This document shows, one piece after another, positions 7,753 to 16,132 of a stretch of DNA of 64,000 nt. Origin of the DNA: Spirosoma spitsbergense DSM 19989 (GTDB lineage: Bacteria > Bacteroidota > Bacteroidia > Cytophagales > Spirosomataceae); contig NZ_KB893603.1 of assembly GCF_000374085.1 (NCBI RefSeq), positions 14,356-78,355 of the forward strand. Reading direction: 5' to 3'. The notes under the pieces are model-generated. The model saw only the letters and a program-made list of their open reading frames with translations. It was not told the DNA's origin and ran no database searches. A program made the translations under genes and the position numbers. Position 1 is the stretch's first letter. Every line of letters starts with the position of its first letter.

Positions 7753-8409
7753 ATGGAAGCCGTTGCCCTAAAAATCCCGATGACGTTGCAGGAACATAGT
7801 GAAACCGTATCGCCGGACCGCCCCGATATGCTCCGCATTCCGGCAACCTGGGAGGAGTACCTGGAACTGGCTGAACAACTCCCCTACAACATTGAGTATT
7901 ACGAAGGAGAGATTATTCTGATGAGCCAGGCCACCGATTTACACGAACAGTTAATTAGTCAACTTGGCGCATTGTTTGTCGATCTTCTCGACGATCAACC
8001 CGATTATCGGGTGTTGGGCAGTAACGTTAAAATCTGTGTAGCCGAAGGTTCCGCTGAGTTCAACGCCGATTTATCGGTCGTTAAAGGGCCATCAGATTTT
8101 GCTGTGTTGCCAAGCGGCCGGGTATCAACGGCGCGGATCAAGAATCCGGAAATTGTGGTAGAGGTATTGTCGAAAAGCACCAGAGCGTACGACCAGTCGG
8201 ACAAACTTGATCAGTACCGGCTTATTCCCTCCCTGAAGCACATTCTTTTTATCAGTCAGGAAGAAGTGTTTGCCCGTATTTACTCCCGCACTGAACAGCC
8301 TGACCAATGGTTTGATGCCGATTACCGGTCTATTGAGGCTACCGTTCTGATGGGTTCACTGGCTCTGCCACTTCGAAAAATCTACCGCAAAACGCCTTTT
8401 GCCGCATAA
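7753..8409 (+). CDS. Uma2 family (DUF820) putative endonuclease
   Basis: The protein of about 218 residues belongs to the Uma2/DUF820 family with a PD-(D/E)xK nuclease fold, which is abundant in cyanobacteria and some Bacteroidota. Visible core elements are YYEGEIILMSQAT, then NADLSVV (Asp of the PD motif), EIVVEVLSKST (E-x-E strand) and DKLDQYRLIPSLKHILFIS. No biochemical role is established for most members. I chose ATG 7753 because the earlier GTG (7732) lies inside a 14-bp repeat array. The 3' end overlaps the convergent mnmH gene by 28 bp. The gene stands alone, without restriction or transposition genes nearby. Confidence 0.85.
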   Translation: MEAVALKIPMTLQEHSETVSPDRPDMLRIPATWEEYLELAEQLPYNIEYYEGEIILMSQATDLHEQLISQLGALFVDLLDDQPDYRVLGSNVKICVAEGSAEFNADLSVVKGPSDFAVLPSGRVSTARIKNPEIVVEVLSKSTRAYDQSDKLDQYRLIPSLKHILFISQEEVFARIYSRTEQPDQWFDADYRSIEATVLMGSLALPLRKIYRKTPFAA

Positions 8410-9431
8410 TTGTCAGCCCAGGCAATCAACTGTTTGGCAGTTTCTGCCGGATTATCTTCCCGAATTTCTATAGGATGAACCAGAGCGGCATCGCGCTGGG
8501 ATAGGCCGTGCAGATACGCTTTGTCGTAATAATCCAGCGTTAAGTCGGCTACGGTAGCGTAATCGTTTCGCGTCAGAGCATCCAGCGCATCTTTCGTTAT
8601 TTTTCCGCCCAGTCGTTTCTGAATCCGTTCCGTGGCATCTACCAGGAGCTGATGGTCGATACCGGCGTATTCATGGACCAAACGCTCTACCCGGCACGAT
8701 TTTGTTACATCGATGAACGCAACCGGCGCGGCCCGCATCTGATGCCAGAGCGGCATTGGAATAAAGCACGAACCGATGCTCCGGCTTTCATCTTCAAGCC
8801 AGATGCGTTTGGTACGGTCGAGCTGACGTAACTGCTGATGCACCAGGTTTTCAAACTGTTCCGTGGCGGGTTGGGCTGCCTGACCGATGGCCCCGTAGGT
8901 CGAGCCTTTATGATTGGCCAGCCCTTCCAGATCAATGATTTGTTCACCCTGCCGGGCCAGTTCTTTCAGGATATCGGTTTTACCGCTACCCGTCTTACCG
9001 CCAAGAATAAGCAGCTTACGTGGCTCCGTAAAGGCTGAAAGCACCGTGTTTCGGTACGCTTTGTAGCCGCCTGCCAGCGTCGATGCCGTGAGTCCGGCGG
9101 TGTCCAGCAACCAGGCAAATGAACTGCTTCGCATACCACCACGCCAGCAGTGAACCAGCACTTCTTTTCCCTGCGGGTTCAGTTTTTTCGACTGCTTTAC
9201 AAAGTTGGCCAGCTTTGGCCCTACCAGAGAAAGCCCAAGTAAAACCGCCGAATCCTTCCCTGCATTTTTATATTTGGTACCCACCAGCGCCCGCTCGTCA
9301 TTGTCGAACAGGGGAATACTGACTGCCCCCGGAATATGTGCATGCTGGTATTCCCCCGGCGACCGGACGTCGATAATGGGTAGGGTTTGGGCTTTGTCTA
9401 AAAACTCCTCAACCGGGTGTTTATGAATCAT
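8382..9431 (-). CDS. mnmH: tRNA 2-selenouridine synthase
   Basis: MnmH (SelU/YbbB) replaces sulfur by selenium at the wobble 2-thiouridine of certain tRNAs, via a geranylated intermediate. The 349-residue protein has an N-terminal rhodanese domain with active Cys95 in [13 protein letters not shown] and a C-terminal P-loop domain with GGKTGSGKT around residue 145. Both halves and the total length match the family. Its ATG overlaps the pdxJ stop as ATGA, so the two are probably translated in tandem. Selenophosphate synthetase (selD) is not in this window, so whether selenium is used cannot be judged. The 3' end overlaps the Uma2 gene. Confidence 0.93.
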   Translation of the reverse strand: MIHKHPVEEFLDKAQTLPIIDVRSPGEYQHAHIPGAVSIPLFDNDERALVGTKYKNAGKDSAVLLGLSLVGPKLANFVKQSKKLNPQGKEVLVHCWRGGMRSSSFAWLLDTAGLTASTLAGGYKAYRNTVLSAFTEPRKLLILGGKTGSGKTDILKELARQGEQIIDLEGLANHKGSTYGAIGQAAQPATEQFENLVHQQLRQLDRTKRIWLEDESRSIGSCFIPMPLWHQMRAAPVAFIDVTKSCRVERLVHEYAGIDHQLLVDATERIQKRLGGKITKDALDALTRNDYATVADLTLDYYDKAYLHGLSQRDAALVHPIEIREDNPAETAKQLIAWADNYAAKGVLR

Positions 9432-10147
9432 TGGATGCTCAGGCAGCGTAAATAGAGTTGGATGGTATTTTCCAGACCCAGATAAAGGGCGTCGCTTATT
9501 AGTGCATGGCCAATGGAAACTTCTTCGAGCTGGGGGATCTGTTCAGCAAAGTAACGTAAATTTTCCAGGCTTAAATCGTGGCCGGCATTCAGCCCCAGGC
9601 CGATTTCTGTGGCTCGTTTGGCCGCCCGAACAAAGGGCGCAACGGCCGCTTCCCGGCCCTGGGGATAGTGAGTGGCGTATGGTTCGGTATACAGCTCAAT
9701 TCGGTCTGTACCAACCGCTTTCGCGCCATCGACCATTCGTTCGTCGGCATCCACAAAAATAGAAACGCGGATACCATCGGCTTTAAACGTGTCGATCAGT
9801 TTCCGCAGGTGGTCGGCGTGGCGAATGGTGTCCCAGCCTGCATTAGACGTAATGGCATCGGGCGCATCGGGCACCAGCGTCACTTGCGCAGGCTTTACCT
9901 GCTTCACGAGTTGGATAAACCGGTCGTCGGGATTACCCTCGATATTGAATTCGGTCGTAACGACTTCACTCAGGTCCAGCACGTCCTGATAGCGAATGTG
10001 CCGCTCGTCGGGGCGGGGGTGAACGGTAATGCCCTGCGCACCGAAGCGTTCGCAATCGAGGGCAACCTGTACCAGGTTCGGGTTGTTGCCGCCCCGCGCA
10101 TTCCGGAGGGTCGCAATTTTATTAATGTTAACGCTTAAACGAGTCAT
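9428..10147 (-). CDS. pdxJ: Pyridoxine 5'-phosphate synthase
   Basis: PdxJ condenses 3-amino-2-oxopropyl phosphate with deoxyxylulose 5-phosphate to make pyridoxine 5'-phosphate in the DXP-dependent vitamin B6 pathway. The 239-residue TIM barrel starts [20 protein letters not shown]. It also shows [15 protein letters not shown], the FNIEGNPDD segment, SIFVDAD and [13 protein letters not shown]. The first motif reads [10 protein letters not shown] where E. coli has VNIDHIATLR, which I recall as normal for Bacteroidota. The longer upstream frame was rejected because it runs through an inverted-repeat leader. It is divergent from the yqeY-type gene, and both have similar CTCTTTCG-rich leaders. 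Confidence 0.95.
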   Translation of the reverse strand: MTRLSVNINKIATLRNARGGNNPNLVQVALDCERFGAQGITVHPRPDERHIRYQDVLDLSEVVTTEFNIEGNPDDRFIQLVKQVKPAQVTLVPDAPDAITSNAGWDTIRHADHLRKLIDTFKADGIRVSIFVDADERMVDGAKAVGTDRIELYTEPYATHYPQGREAAVAPFVRAAKRATEIGLGLNAGHDLSLENLRYFAEQIPQLEEVSIGHALISDALYLGLENTIQLYLRCLSIQ

Positions 10148-10154
10148 GTATAGT

Positions 10155-10277
10155 AAAGAGCGAAAGTACGAAAGAGCGAAAGAGTTAATTGGCGCTCTTG
10201 GTTTTGTAACTTTGCAGCAAGAGTGAAGGTTCAGTAGTTTTTTATCGCTCATTCACTCATTCACTCTTTCGTTCTTT
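10155..10277. repeat. Inverted low-complexity repeats between divergent pdxJ and yqeY
   Basis: Arms 10155-10184 and 10246-10277 are imperfect reverse complements (about three quarters identical) made of the unit GAGYGAAW. Each arm lies a few bases before a start codon, pdxJ on the minus strand and yqeY on the plus strand. Both mRNAs therefore begin with a pyrimidine-rich CTCTTTCG-type leader. Confidence 0.8.
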
Positions 10278-10281
10278 AACT

Positions 10282-10731
10282 ATGTCTCTAAAACAACAAA
10301 TCGACGCGGATATAAAGCAGGCCATGCTGGCTAGAGATCAGGATAAATTACGGGCACTCCGGGCCGTAAAATCAATGATCCTGCTGGAAGAAACCAAAGA
10401 AGGGCAAACCGGCGACCTCAAACCCGAGGACGAAACCCGGATTCTGACCAAAGCGGTGAAGCAGCGAAAGGACTCGGCCGATATCTATCGGCAGCAAAAC
10501 CGTCCTGACCTGCTGGCTACGGAAGAAGGAGAGATTTCCGTTATCGAGAAATACCTCCCCCAGCAACTGTCGGAAGAAGAGTTAAAAGAAAAACTACAAG
10601 CCATTATGGCCCGCGTAGGTGCATCGGCTCCCTCCGACATGGGCAAGGTTATGGGGGCTGCAACGAAGGAATTGGCCGGTCAGGCCGATGGGAAAGCCAT
10701 TTCGGCCATGGTGAAGACGTTGTTACAATGA
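10282..10731 (+). CDS. GatB/YqeY domain protein
   Basis: The 149-residue protein is a stand-alone YqeY protein, similar to the tail domain of the GatB subunit of tRNA amidotransferase. It starts MSLKQQIDADIKQAMLARD and contains LRALRAVKSMI, VIEKYLPQQLSEEEL and SDMGKVMGAATKELAGQADG, all family hallmarks. The exact function of YqeY is not settled; tRNA-related roles are inferred from GatB. It lies upstream of a cvpA-type gene and rlmN in one direction. The last codons and stop are part of a 34-bp inverted repeat whose other arm precedes the next start codon. Confidence 0.92.
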   Translation: MSLKQQIDADIKQAMLARDQDKLRALRAVKSMILLEETKEGQTGDLKPEDETRILTKAVKQRKDSADIYRQQNRPDLLATEEGEISVIEKYLPQQLSEEELKEKLQAIMARVGASAPSDMGKVMGAATKELAGQADGKAISAMVKTLLQ

Positions 10732-10802
10732 GCGAATGAGCGAATGAGTGAAAGAGCGAAAAGCTGAATCACTCATTCGCTCATTCGCTCTTTCACTCAT
10801 TG
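10726..10802. repeat. Inverted GAGYGAAW repeat between yqeY and cvpA genes
   Basis: Arms 10726-10759 and 10769-10802 (34 nt each, five mismatches, 9-nt loop) form a long hairpin. The left arm includes the yqeY stop codon; the right arm ends five bases before the TTG start of the next gene. The right arm's sense strand is a G-poor CACTCATTCGCTC-type leader. Confidence 0.88.
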
Positions 10803-10807
10803 TAAAT

Positions 10808-11356
10808 TTGAACACACTCGACTTACTCATGCTGATTCCCCTTGCCTGGGGCGCATTTAACGGCTACCGAAAAGGGCTACTGGTAGAAATCGTGGGCATC
10901 ATTGCGTTTGTGGTGGCCATGATTGTGGGGTTCAAATTTCTGGGGTTTGGTATCGAGCTATTAAGCCCGTATATCAGCCGGGAGGTAGCCCGACGGATCC
11001 TTCCGTGGCTGGGATTCTCCATCATCTTTTTTCCAACGGTAATGATGATCAATCAGTTAGGTTTTTCTATCCGTCGATCACTCAAATACTCGGTGTTAGG
11101 TACGTTCGATAGTGTAGCGGGGGCGGCAGTCGGTGTTTTTACGTGGGTGTTTGGAATTAGTGTCATTCTTTGGCTGTTGAGTTATATGAATGTAAAAATG
11201 CCGCCCCGCCAGGTCGAAACCGCCTTTTTATACCCCTATATTCGGCCCATTGCCCCAAAAGTCATGGATAAAGCTGCGGTATGGGTGCCGAAAGGACTGG
11301 AAGAAGGAAAGAAATGGCGGGCAGAAAATATAATGAGTGAAAGAGCGATAGAGTGA
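10808..11356 (+). CDS. CvpA family membrane protein
   Basis: The 182-residue protein has four predicted membrane segments and the CvpA-type N-terminus LNTLDLLMLIPLAWGAFNGY followed by RKGLLVEIVG. CvpA-family proteins are inner-membrane proteins linked in E. coli to colicin V production and bile resistance; their molecular role is unclear. I start it at TTG 10808, because that gives the family-like (M)NTLDLL start and the upstream extension is only translated inverted repeat. ATG 10829 is an alternative. The final residues SERAIE are encoded by the left arm of the next inverted repeat, so the C-terminus may have been rewritten by repeat insertion. Confidence 0.85.
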   Translation: MNTLDLLMLIPLAWGAFNGYRKGLLVEIVGIIAFVVAMIVGFKFLGFGIELLSPYISREVARRILPWLGFSIIFFPTVMMINQLGFSIRRSLKYSVLGTFDSVAGAAVGVFTWVFGISVILWLLSYMNVKMPPRQVETAFLYPYIRPIAPKVMDKAAVWVPKGLEEGKKWRAENIMSERAIE

Positions 11357-11405
11357 AAGGCCAGTTTTATTCCTAACGCTCTTTCATTCTAACGCTCTTT
11401 CACTC
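11335..11405. repeat. Inverted GAGYGAAW repeat between cvpA and rlmN genes
   Basis: Arms 11335-11359 and 11381-11405 (25 nt, two mismatches) enclose a 21-nt loop. The left arm covers the last codons and stop of the cvpA-type gene; the right arm ends seven bases before the rlmN ATG. Unit sequence matches the arrays at 10.2 and 10.7 kb. Confidence 0.88.
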
Positions 11406-11412
11406 TTTGACC

Positions 11413-12462
11413 ATGAAACAGGATATCCGTAAAACAACACCCGCTCAACTGAAAGACTGGCTGACCCAGCAGGGGGAACAGGGCTTTCGGGCTAAACAGG
11501 TGCATGAATGGCTCTGGAAAAAATCGGCCCGGTCATTTGAGCAAATGACGAACCTGTCGTTGCCCACGCGGGACTTGCTGAATGCTCATTTTGACATTCG
11601 ACCGCTGACGGTTGCTGAAGAACAGCGTAGCAATGACGGCACCATCAAATCATCGTTCCGGCTGTTCGACGGTAATCTGGTAGAAGGCGTGCTGATTCCG
11701 GCACTGCGAAACGATGAACACGGTGACCGTATGACCGCCTGTGTATCGAGTCAGGTGGGTTGCTCGCTGACCTGTAAATTCTGCGCGACGGGTTATATGG
11801 ACCGTAAGCGCAACCTCGATGCCGCCGAAATTTATGATCAGGTAGTGGCCATTGACCGGCAGGCGAAAGAAAACTATGATGCCCCGCTCTCCAACATTGT
11901 ATACATGGGCATGGGGGAGCCGCTGTTAAACTACAAAAACGTGCTCGAATCCGTCGACCGCATCACCTCGCCGGATGGCCTGGGTATGTCGCCGAAGCGA
12001 ATTACGGTTTCTACGGCGGGTATTGCCAAAATGATTCGGCAACTGGGCGATGATGCTGTGAAGTTTAATCTGGCTTTGTCCTTACACGCGGCCAATGACC
12101 AGAAACGCGATCAGATTATGCCCATCAACGAAAGCAATACGCTGGACGTGTTAGGCGATGCGCTGGGGTATTTTTATAAAAAAACCGGTACCCGGATTAC
12201 GTTCGAATACATTCTGTTCTACAACTTCAACGATACGTTGCAGGACGCTCAGGAACTCTGGAAGTTTACAAAACGCGTTCCGGCCAAGATCAATATCATT
12301 GAATACAACCCCATTGCCGAGGCAAATTTTAAAAATACAGATCCCCAGACACTGGATAAGTTTGCTGGATTTCTGGAAAACAAAGGCGTAACGGTTAATG
12401 TACGCCGGAGCCGGGGAAAAGATATCGATGCCGCCTGCGGCCAACTGGCCGGAAAGAAGTAG
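11413..12462 (+). CDS. rlmN: 23S rRNA/tRNA adenine C2-methyltransferase RlmN
   Basis: RlmN is a radical SAM enzyme that methylates C2 of A2503 in 23S rRNA and A37 of some tRNAs. The 349-residue protein has the CxxxCxxC cluster at Cys117, Cys121 and Cys124 (CSLTCKFCATG) and the acceptor Cys at about 342 in DAACGQLAGKK. It also has the typical VYMGMGEPLLNY and LALSLHAAND segments. ATG 11413 fits the family; an in-frame TTG two codons upstream was not used. The leader is a CTCTTTCACTC-rich repeat arm, so expression may be influenced by the hairpin formed with the end of the preceding gene. Confidence 0.96.
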   Translation: MKQDIRKTTPAQLKDWLTQQGEQGFRAKQVHEWLWKKSARSFEQMTNLSLPTRDLLNAHFDIRPLTVAEEQRSNDGTIKSSFRLFDGNLVEGVLIPALRNDEHGDRMTACVSSQVGCSLTCKFCATGYMDRKRNLDAAEIYDQVVAIDRQAKENYDAPLSNIVYMGMGEPLLNYKNVLESVDRITSPDGLGMSPKRITVSTAGIAKMIRQLGDDAVKFNLALSLHAANDQKRDQIMPINESNTLDVLGDALGYFYKKTGTRITFEYILFYNFNDTLQDAQELWKFTKRVPAKINIIEYNPIAEANFKNTDPQTLDKFAGFLENKGVTVNVRRSRGKDIDAACGQLAGKK

Positions 12463-12587
12463 TGCGCCCGGCTGCCTTACGTGTGTTAACAATTTGGTAA
12501 TATGCCTCTGCGCTGTTTGGCGTACTTTTGTAGCAATCATCAGCTTACGGACCCACCGTTTGCTTACTTACAGAAGACAACTTTCTC

Positions 12588-14009
12588 ATGTTTGGATTAG
12601 AAACGGATGTTTTTATCCTTCTCTTCATCAGCCTCTTCGCTGCCTGTGCCTTTGAATTTGTAAATGGTTTTCATGATACAGCGAACGCCGTTGCTACCGT
12701 TATCTACACCAATTCGCTGAAACCAACCGTTGCCGTTGTCTGGTCGGGCATTTGCAATTTTGCGGGGGTTTTGCTGGGCGGTATCGGGGTTGCCATGGGG
12801 ATCGTGAACCTACTGCCGGTCGAGTTACTGGTCGATCAGAATGTATACCATAGCATCGCCATGGTACTGGCCTTGTTGATTAGCGCCATTATCTGGAACC
12901 TGGGGACCTGGTATTTTGGTCTGCCCAGCTCCAGTTCACATACACTGATCGGGTCTATTCTGGGAGTAGGCCTTGCTTTTGCTACAATGCCCGAAAACAC
13001 AACTGGTTCGGCCGTTAACTGGGAAAAAGCCATCGAAACGGGCGAAGCGCTGCTGTTGTCACCCCTGCTGGGTTTTAGCCTGGCCATTATTTTGATGTTT
13101 CTACTTCGTCGGTTCGTGAATGAGGAAACAAAAACTCAACTGTTTAAAGAACCGAAAAAAAACGCTCCCCCGCCACCCTGGATTCGGGCTATATTGGTTA
13201 CAACCTGTTCGCTGGTAAGTTTCTTCCACGGCAGTAATGACGGGCAAAAAGGAGTCGGCTTAATCATGCTTATCCTAATTGGTGTTGTTCCATACCAGTT
13301 TGCTATTAAAACCGATCTGGACCCTAGCCTGTTAGGAACCAATATCAGCGGGATTGAGCAGAGTATTGCTACGCTGGATTCAAACCGGCTTTCGGCGGTT
13401 AACCGAACCCGGTTAATGCAGACTCGAAATGAACTGGCAGGGCTAAGCAAGCTGGTAAATGGTCCTTTGGTCGACAACAAGATTCCAAACGAGGAGCGGC
13501 TGGAAGTTCGTCGTGACCTATTGCTGATTAACAGCAATATGAAAAAAATTGTGGAGGATGAAGGGGCTAACTTAAGTGCGAGCCAGGTGGCCACGCTGAA
13601 CGCAAACCTGGGCGAAGAGAAAGGGTTGCGTCGGTTTACGGATTACGCGCCGTTGTGGGTTATTCTGATGATTGCCCTGTCTTTAGGACTTGGCACCATG
13701 ATTGGCTGGCGTCGGATTGTAGTAACTGTAGGTGAGAAGATTGGTAAGCAACACCTGACGTACGCGCAGGGGGCGTCGGCCGAGCTGGTAGCCGCAGTCA
13801 TGATTGGCGTTGCTTCGGGTTTGAAACTGCCCGTTAGTACTACACACGTGCTCTCATCGGGCATTGCGGGTACCATGGTGGCTAACAAAGGTATCAAAAA
13901 CCTCCAGGCTGATACCGTTCGTAACATTGCCCTCGCCTGGATACTTACACTGCCTGTTTCGCTGCTGTTATCGTTTACGCTCTACATATTCTTTCGCTGG
14001 CTATTGTAA
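12588..14009 (+). CDS. PiT family inorganic phosphate transporter
   Basis: The 473-residue polytopic protein imports phosphate by cation symport. The two family repeats are visible: FEFVNGFHDTANAVATVIYT near residue 24 and the C-terminal LPVSTTHVLSSGIAGTMVA near residue 410, with SSSSHTLIGS and FFHGSNDGQKG in between. About ten membrane segments are likely. Between them lies a hydrophilic insert of roughly 110 residues (about 240-350) predicted to be helical, longer than in E. coli PitA and common in Bacteroidota forms. No PhoU-like gene lies next to it. A TACTTTTG element at 12523-12530 is a possible -7 box, without a well-spaced TTG. Confidence 0.92.
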   Translation: MFGLETDVFILLFISLFAACAFEFVNGFHDTANAVATVIYTNSLKPTVAVVWSGICNFAGVLLGGIGVAMGIVNLLPVELLVDQNVYHSIAMVLALLISAIIWNLGTWYFGLPSSSSHTLIGSILGVGLAFATMPENTTGSAVNWEKAIETGEALLLSPLLGFSLAIILMFLLRRFVNEETKTQLFKEPKKNAPPPPWIRAILVTTCSLVSFFHGSNDGQKGVGLIMLILIGVVPYQFAIKTDLDPSLLGTNISGIEQSIATLDSNRLSAVNRTRLMQTRNELAGLSKLVNGPLVDNKIPNEERLEVRRDLLLINSNMKKIVEDEGANLSASQVATLNANLGEEKGLRRFTDYAPLWVILMIALSLGLGTMIGWRRIVVTVGEKIGKQHLTYAQGASAELVAAVMIGVASGLKLPVSTTHVLSSGIAGTMVANKGIKNLQADTVRNIALAWILTLPVSLLLSFTLYIFFRWLL

Positions 14010-14021
14010 AAGCTGGATTCG

Positions 14022-14897
14022 TTACCGTTGTGTATAGTCGGACAGGGGCAATCCGTCGCCATCATCGCGAACGGTGTTGAGAATTTGTTCTACCTCGCGA
14101 ACCCGTTCCGTATCACCATTTTTCTCGAAAGCCAGGGTCAAGTTGCGTAGTACCCGCCGAACGATGTCGGCATTAGTGCAAGGCTGATAAAAGGTGTCCA
14201 GTCGTTTAATGTTTAACTGGTCGATATACTGGTCAATGTCTTTTGTTGTGAAGACAAGTCCCCGGTTAAATACATTGATGTAAAACTGAACCCCTGCATT
14301 GTTTTTATAGGTGAGTACGAACAGGTTTGGCAGATTCACCCCATAAACGGGTAGGTTTAACCGTTTGGCAATGAGCATGTACAGTACACAAAGGGTGATG
14401 GGGTTGCCCCGGCGCGATTCGAGAACCTGATTGATCATGGAGTTGGCCGGGGAATGGAAATGCTTGGTGTTGGGCGCGAACTTCAGCTTCGAGAAAAAAG
14501 CCGTATTCATCGCCTTTATCTGCTCATCGGGATGCATATCCGTTTTGAAGTCCACCCACACATCATAGAACAACTGTTCAACATCCTGTTTGAGTTTGTG
14601 TAATGAGAGGTCAGGGTACTGATAAGTTGCCACAATCCACAGCCCTTCCAGCAAGTCCATTGCTCCACCGTTCTTCCAGTCGCGCATTCGGTCAAGAACA
14701 GATTCGTACTGAAGATCGTGGATAATCTCTTCAATGCGCTTTTGTAGAGCGGGATTAAAGCTTCCTTCCCATTCCGTTTCCAGGAGGGGAATCATTTGCC
14801 CGCCCATCTGCCGAATTCGCTGCTCGACGTGGTCCACAACTTCCTGGTCTTCGTCGTCCAGAAGCGAAATAAGGGCTTTCAACTCGTTGTCGTTCAT
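14022..14897 (-). CDS. SirB1-type transglutaminase-like protein
   Basis: The 291-residue protein resembles the SirB1/DUF transglutaminase-like family: an N-terminal helical part (LLDDEDQEVVDHVEQRI), the segment FYDVWVDF, then SMINQVLESRRGNPITLCVLY and LNLPVYGVNLPNLFVL. The typical core of these proteins is RRGxPxxLxxLY...GLPxxGVxxPGHFxx. The canonical catalytic Cys and His of transglutaminases are not clearly preserved (Cys in TLCVLY is present; the later His is replaced in LPNLFVL), so a non-enzymatic or altered role is likely. Divergent from galE. Function unknown. Confidence 0.75.
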   Translation of the reverse strand: MNDNELKALISLLDDEDQEVVDHVEQRIRQMGGQMIPLLETEWEGSFNPALQKRIEEIIHDLQYESVLDRMRDWKNGGAMDLLEGLWIVATYQYPDLSLHKLKQDVEQLFYDVWVDFKTDMHPDEQIKAMNTAFFSKLKFAPNTKHFHSPANSMINQVLESRRGNPITLCVLYMLIAKRLNLPVYGVNLPNLFVLTYKNNAGVQFYINVFNRGLVFTTKDIDQYIDQLNIKRLDTFYQPCTNADIVRRVLRNLTLAFEKNGDTERVREVEQILNTVRDDGDGLPLSDYTQR

Positions 14898-14940
14898 TCG
14901 TATAGATTACTTTGCTGACTATCCTCAGAATAAATACTAC

Positions 14941-14971
14941 TTTCGTAAACCTCCTGAATATACTACTTTTG
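14941..14971 (+). promoter_or_regulatory. Possible galE promoter
   Basis: TTTC at 14941-14944 and TACTTTTG at 14964-14971 are 19 bp apart, one base off the Bacteroidota TTTG-N19-TAnnTTTG consensus. It lies 57 bp before the galE start. Confidence 0.35.
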
Positions 14972-15027
14972 TTGGGTTGTACGACTTACCAGGTTAAAGT
15001 AGTAACAAAATTTTCATAAAAAACAGT

Positions 15028-16074
15028 TTGACTCCTACAGGCAATTCCCCCAAAATTCTGGTTACCGGCGGAGCCGGGTTTATCGGCTCCCACACGGTTG
15101 TTTCGCTGGTTGAGGCTGGTTTCGAGCCGGTTATAATTGATGATTTCTATAACTCCGAGCGTACTGTACTCGATGGGCTGAAGGCCATTCTGAATCGGGA
15201 AATTACCTGCTATCCGGTCAATTGTAATGATGCTGCGGCTATGGCCGATATTTTTCAGAAAGAAAACCCCGTTGGGGTTATTCACTTTGCGGCCTACAAA
15301 GCCGTTGGTGAGTCGGTGGCTGAGCCGCTGAAATACTATCGTAATAACCTGGACTCGCTGTTATTACTATTGGAAATGATGCCCAAATACGGCGTACAGA
15401 ATCTAGTGTTTTCGTCATCCTGTACCGTTTATGGCCAGCCGGAGCAGTTGCCCGTTACGGAAGAAACGCCCCGCCTGCCTGCGCAGTCACCTTATGGTAA
15501 CACAAAAGCCATTGGCGAAGACATTATTCGCGATGCAGTACGGGCCAAACTCCCGATCAAGGCCCTGGCTCTTCGGTATTTCAATCCAATTGGGGCACAC
15601 CCTTCTGCCGAAATTGGTGAATTGCCATTAGGTGTTCCCGCAAATCTTGTGCCGTTCATTACGCAGACGGCGGCTGGTATTCGGTCCAGCCTGACTGTAT
15701 ATGGCGATGACTACAACACGCCGGATGGAACCTGTATTCGCGACTATATTGATGTGATGGATTTGGCGGATGCACACGTAGAGGCTCTCCGGAAGCTAAT
15801 CGACGAGTCAGCTGCGAGTCTTTACGATGTGATTAATATTGGCACTGGCAGGGGTGAAACCGTTCTAAACGTCATAAAAACGTTTGAACAGGTAACAGGT
15901 GTTACGGTAAACTATCAGCTTGGCCCGCGCCGGTCTGGCGATGTAGAACAGGTTTATGCCGATGTATCAAAAGCCAACCAGGCGCTGGGATGGACGGCCC
16001 GTCGTTCGCTGGCCGAATCATTACGGGATGCCTGGAAATGGCAGCAAAAAATTAGCCAGCGTGAGCGGACTTAA
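15028..16074 (+). CDS. galE: UDP-glucose 4-epimerase
   Basis: GalE interconverts UDP-glucose and UDP-galactose (or the N-acetyl forms) with bound NAD+. The 348-residue short-chain dehydrogenase has TGGAGFIGSH at 13-22, the SSSCTVYG segment and the Tyr156/Lys160 pair in SPYGNTK. It also shows RYFNPIGAHPSAEIGE and the GDVEQVYAD C-terminal region, all GalE-like. There is no ATG before residue 72, so the TTG at 15028 is the best start. It opens a nucleotide-sugar group with rfbB and rfbA that should feed surface glycan synthesis. Confidence 0.93.
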   Translation: MTPTGNSPKILVTGGAGFIGSHTVVSLVEAGFEPVIIDDFYNSERTVLDGLKAILNREITCYPVNCNDAAAMADIFQKENPVGVIHFAAYKAVGESVAEPLKYYRNNLDSLLLLLEMMPKYGVQNLVFSSSCTVYGQPEQLPVTEETPRLPAQSPYGNTKAIGEDIIRDAVRAKLPIKALALRYFNPIGAHPSAEIGELPLGVPANLVPFITQTAAGIRSSLTVYGDDYNTPDGTCIRDYIDVMDLADAHVEALRKLIDESAASLYDVINIGTGRGETVLNVIKTFEQVTGVTVNYQLGPRRSGDVEQVYADVSKANQALGWTARRSLAESLRDAWKWQQKISQRERT

Positions 16075-16132
16075 GGTTTGCAGGTATGCTTATTGCACAT
16101 TGCTAAAAACTGTAGATAAGAAACAATAAATC

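Noticed and set aside
9578-10138. 186-codon plus-strand frame
   Set aside because: Antisense to pdxJ, which is full length and clearly conserved.
10748-10807. N-terminal extension of the cvpA-type protein
   Set aside because: It only translates the inverted repeat; the family start corresponds to the TTG at 10808.
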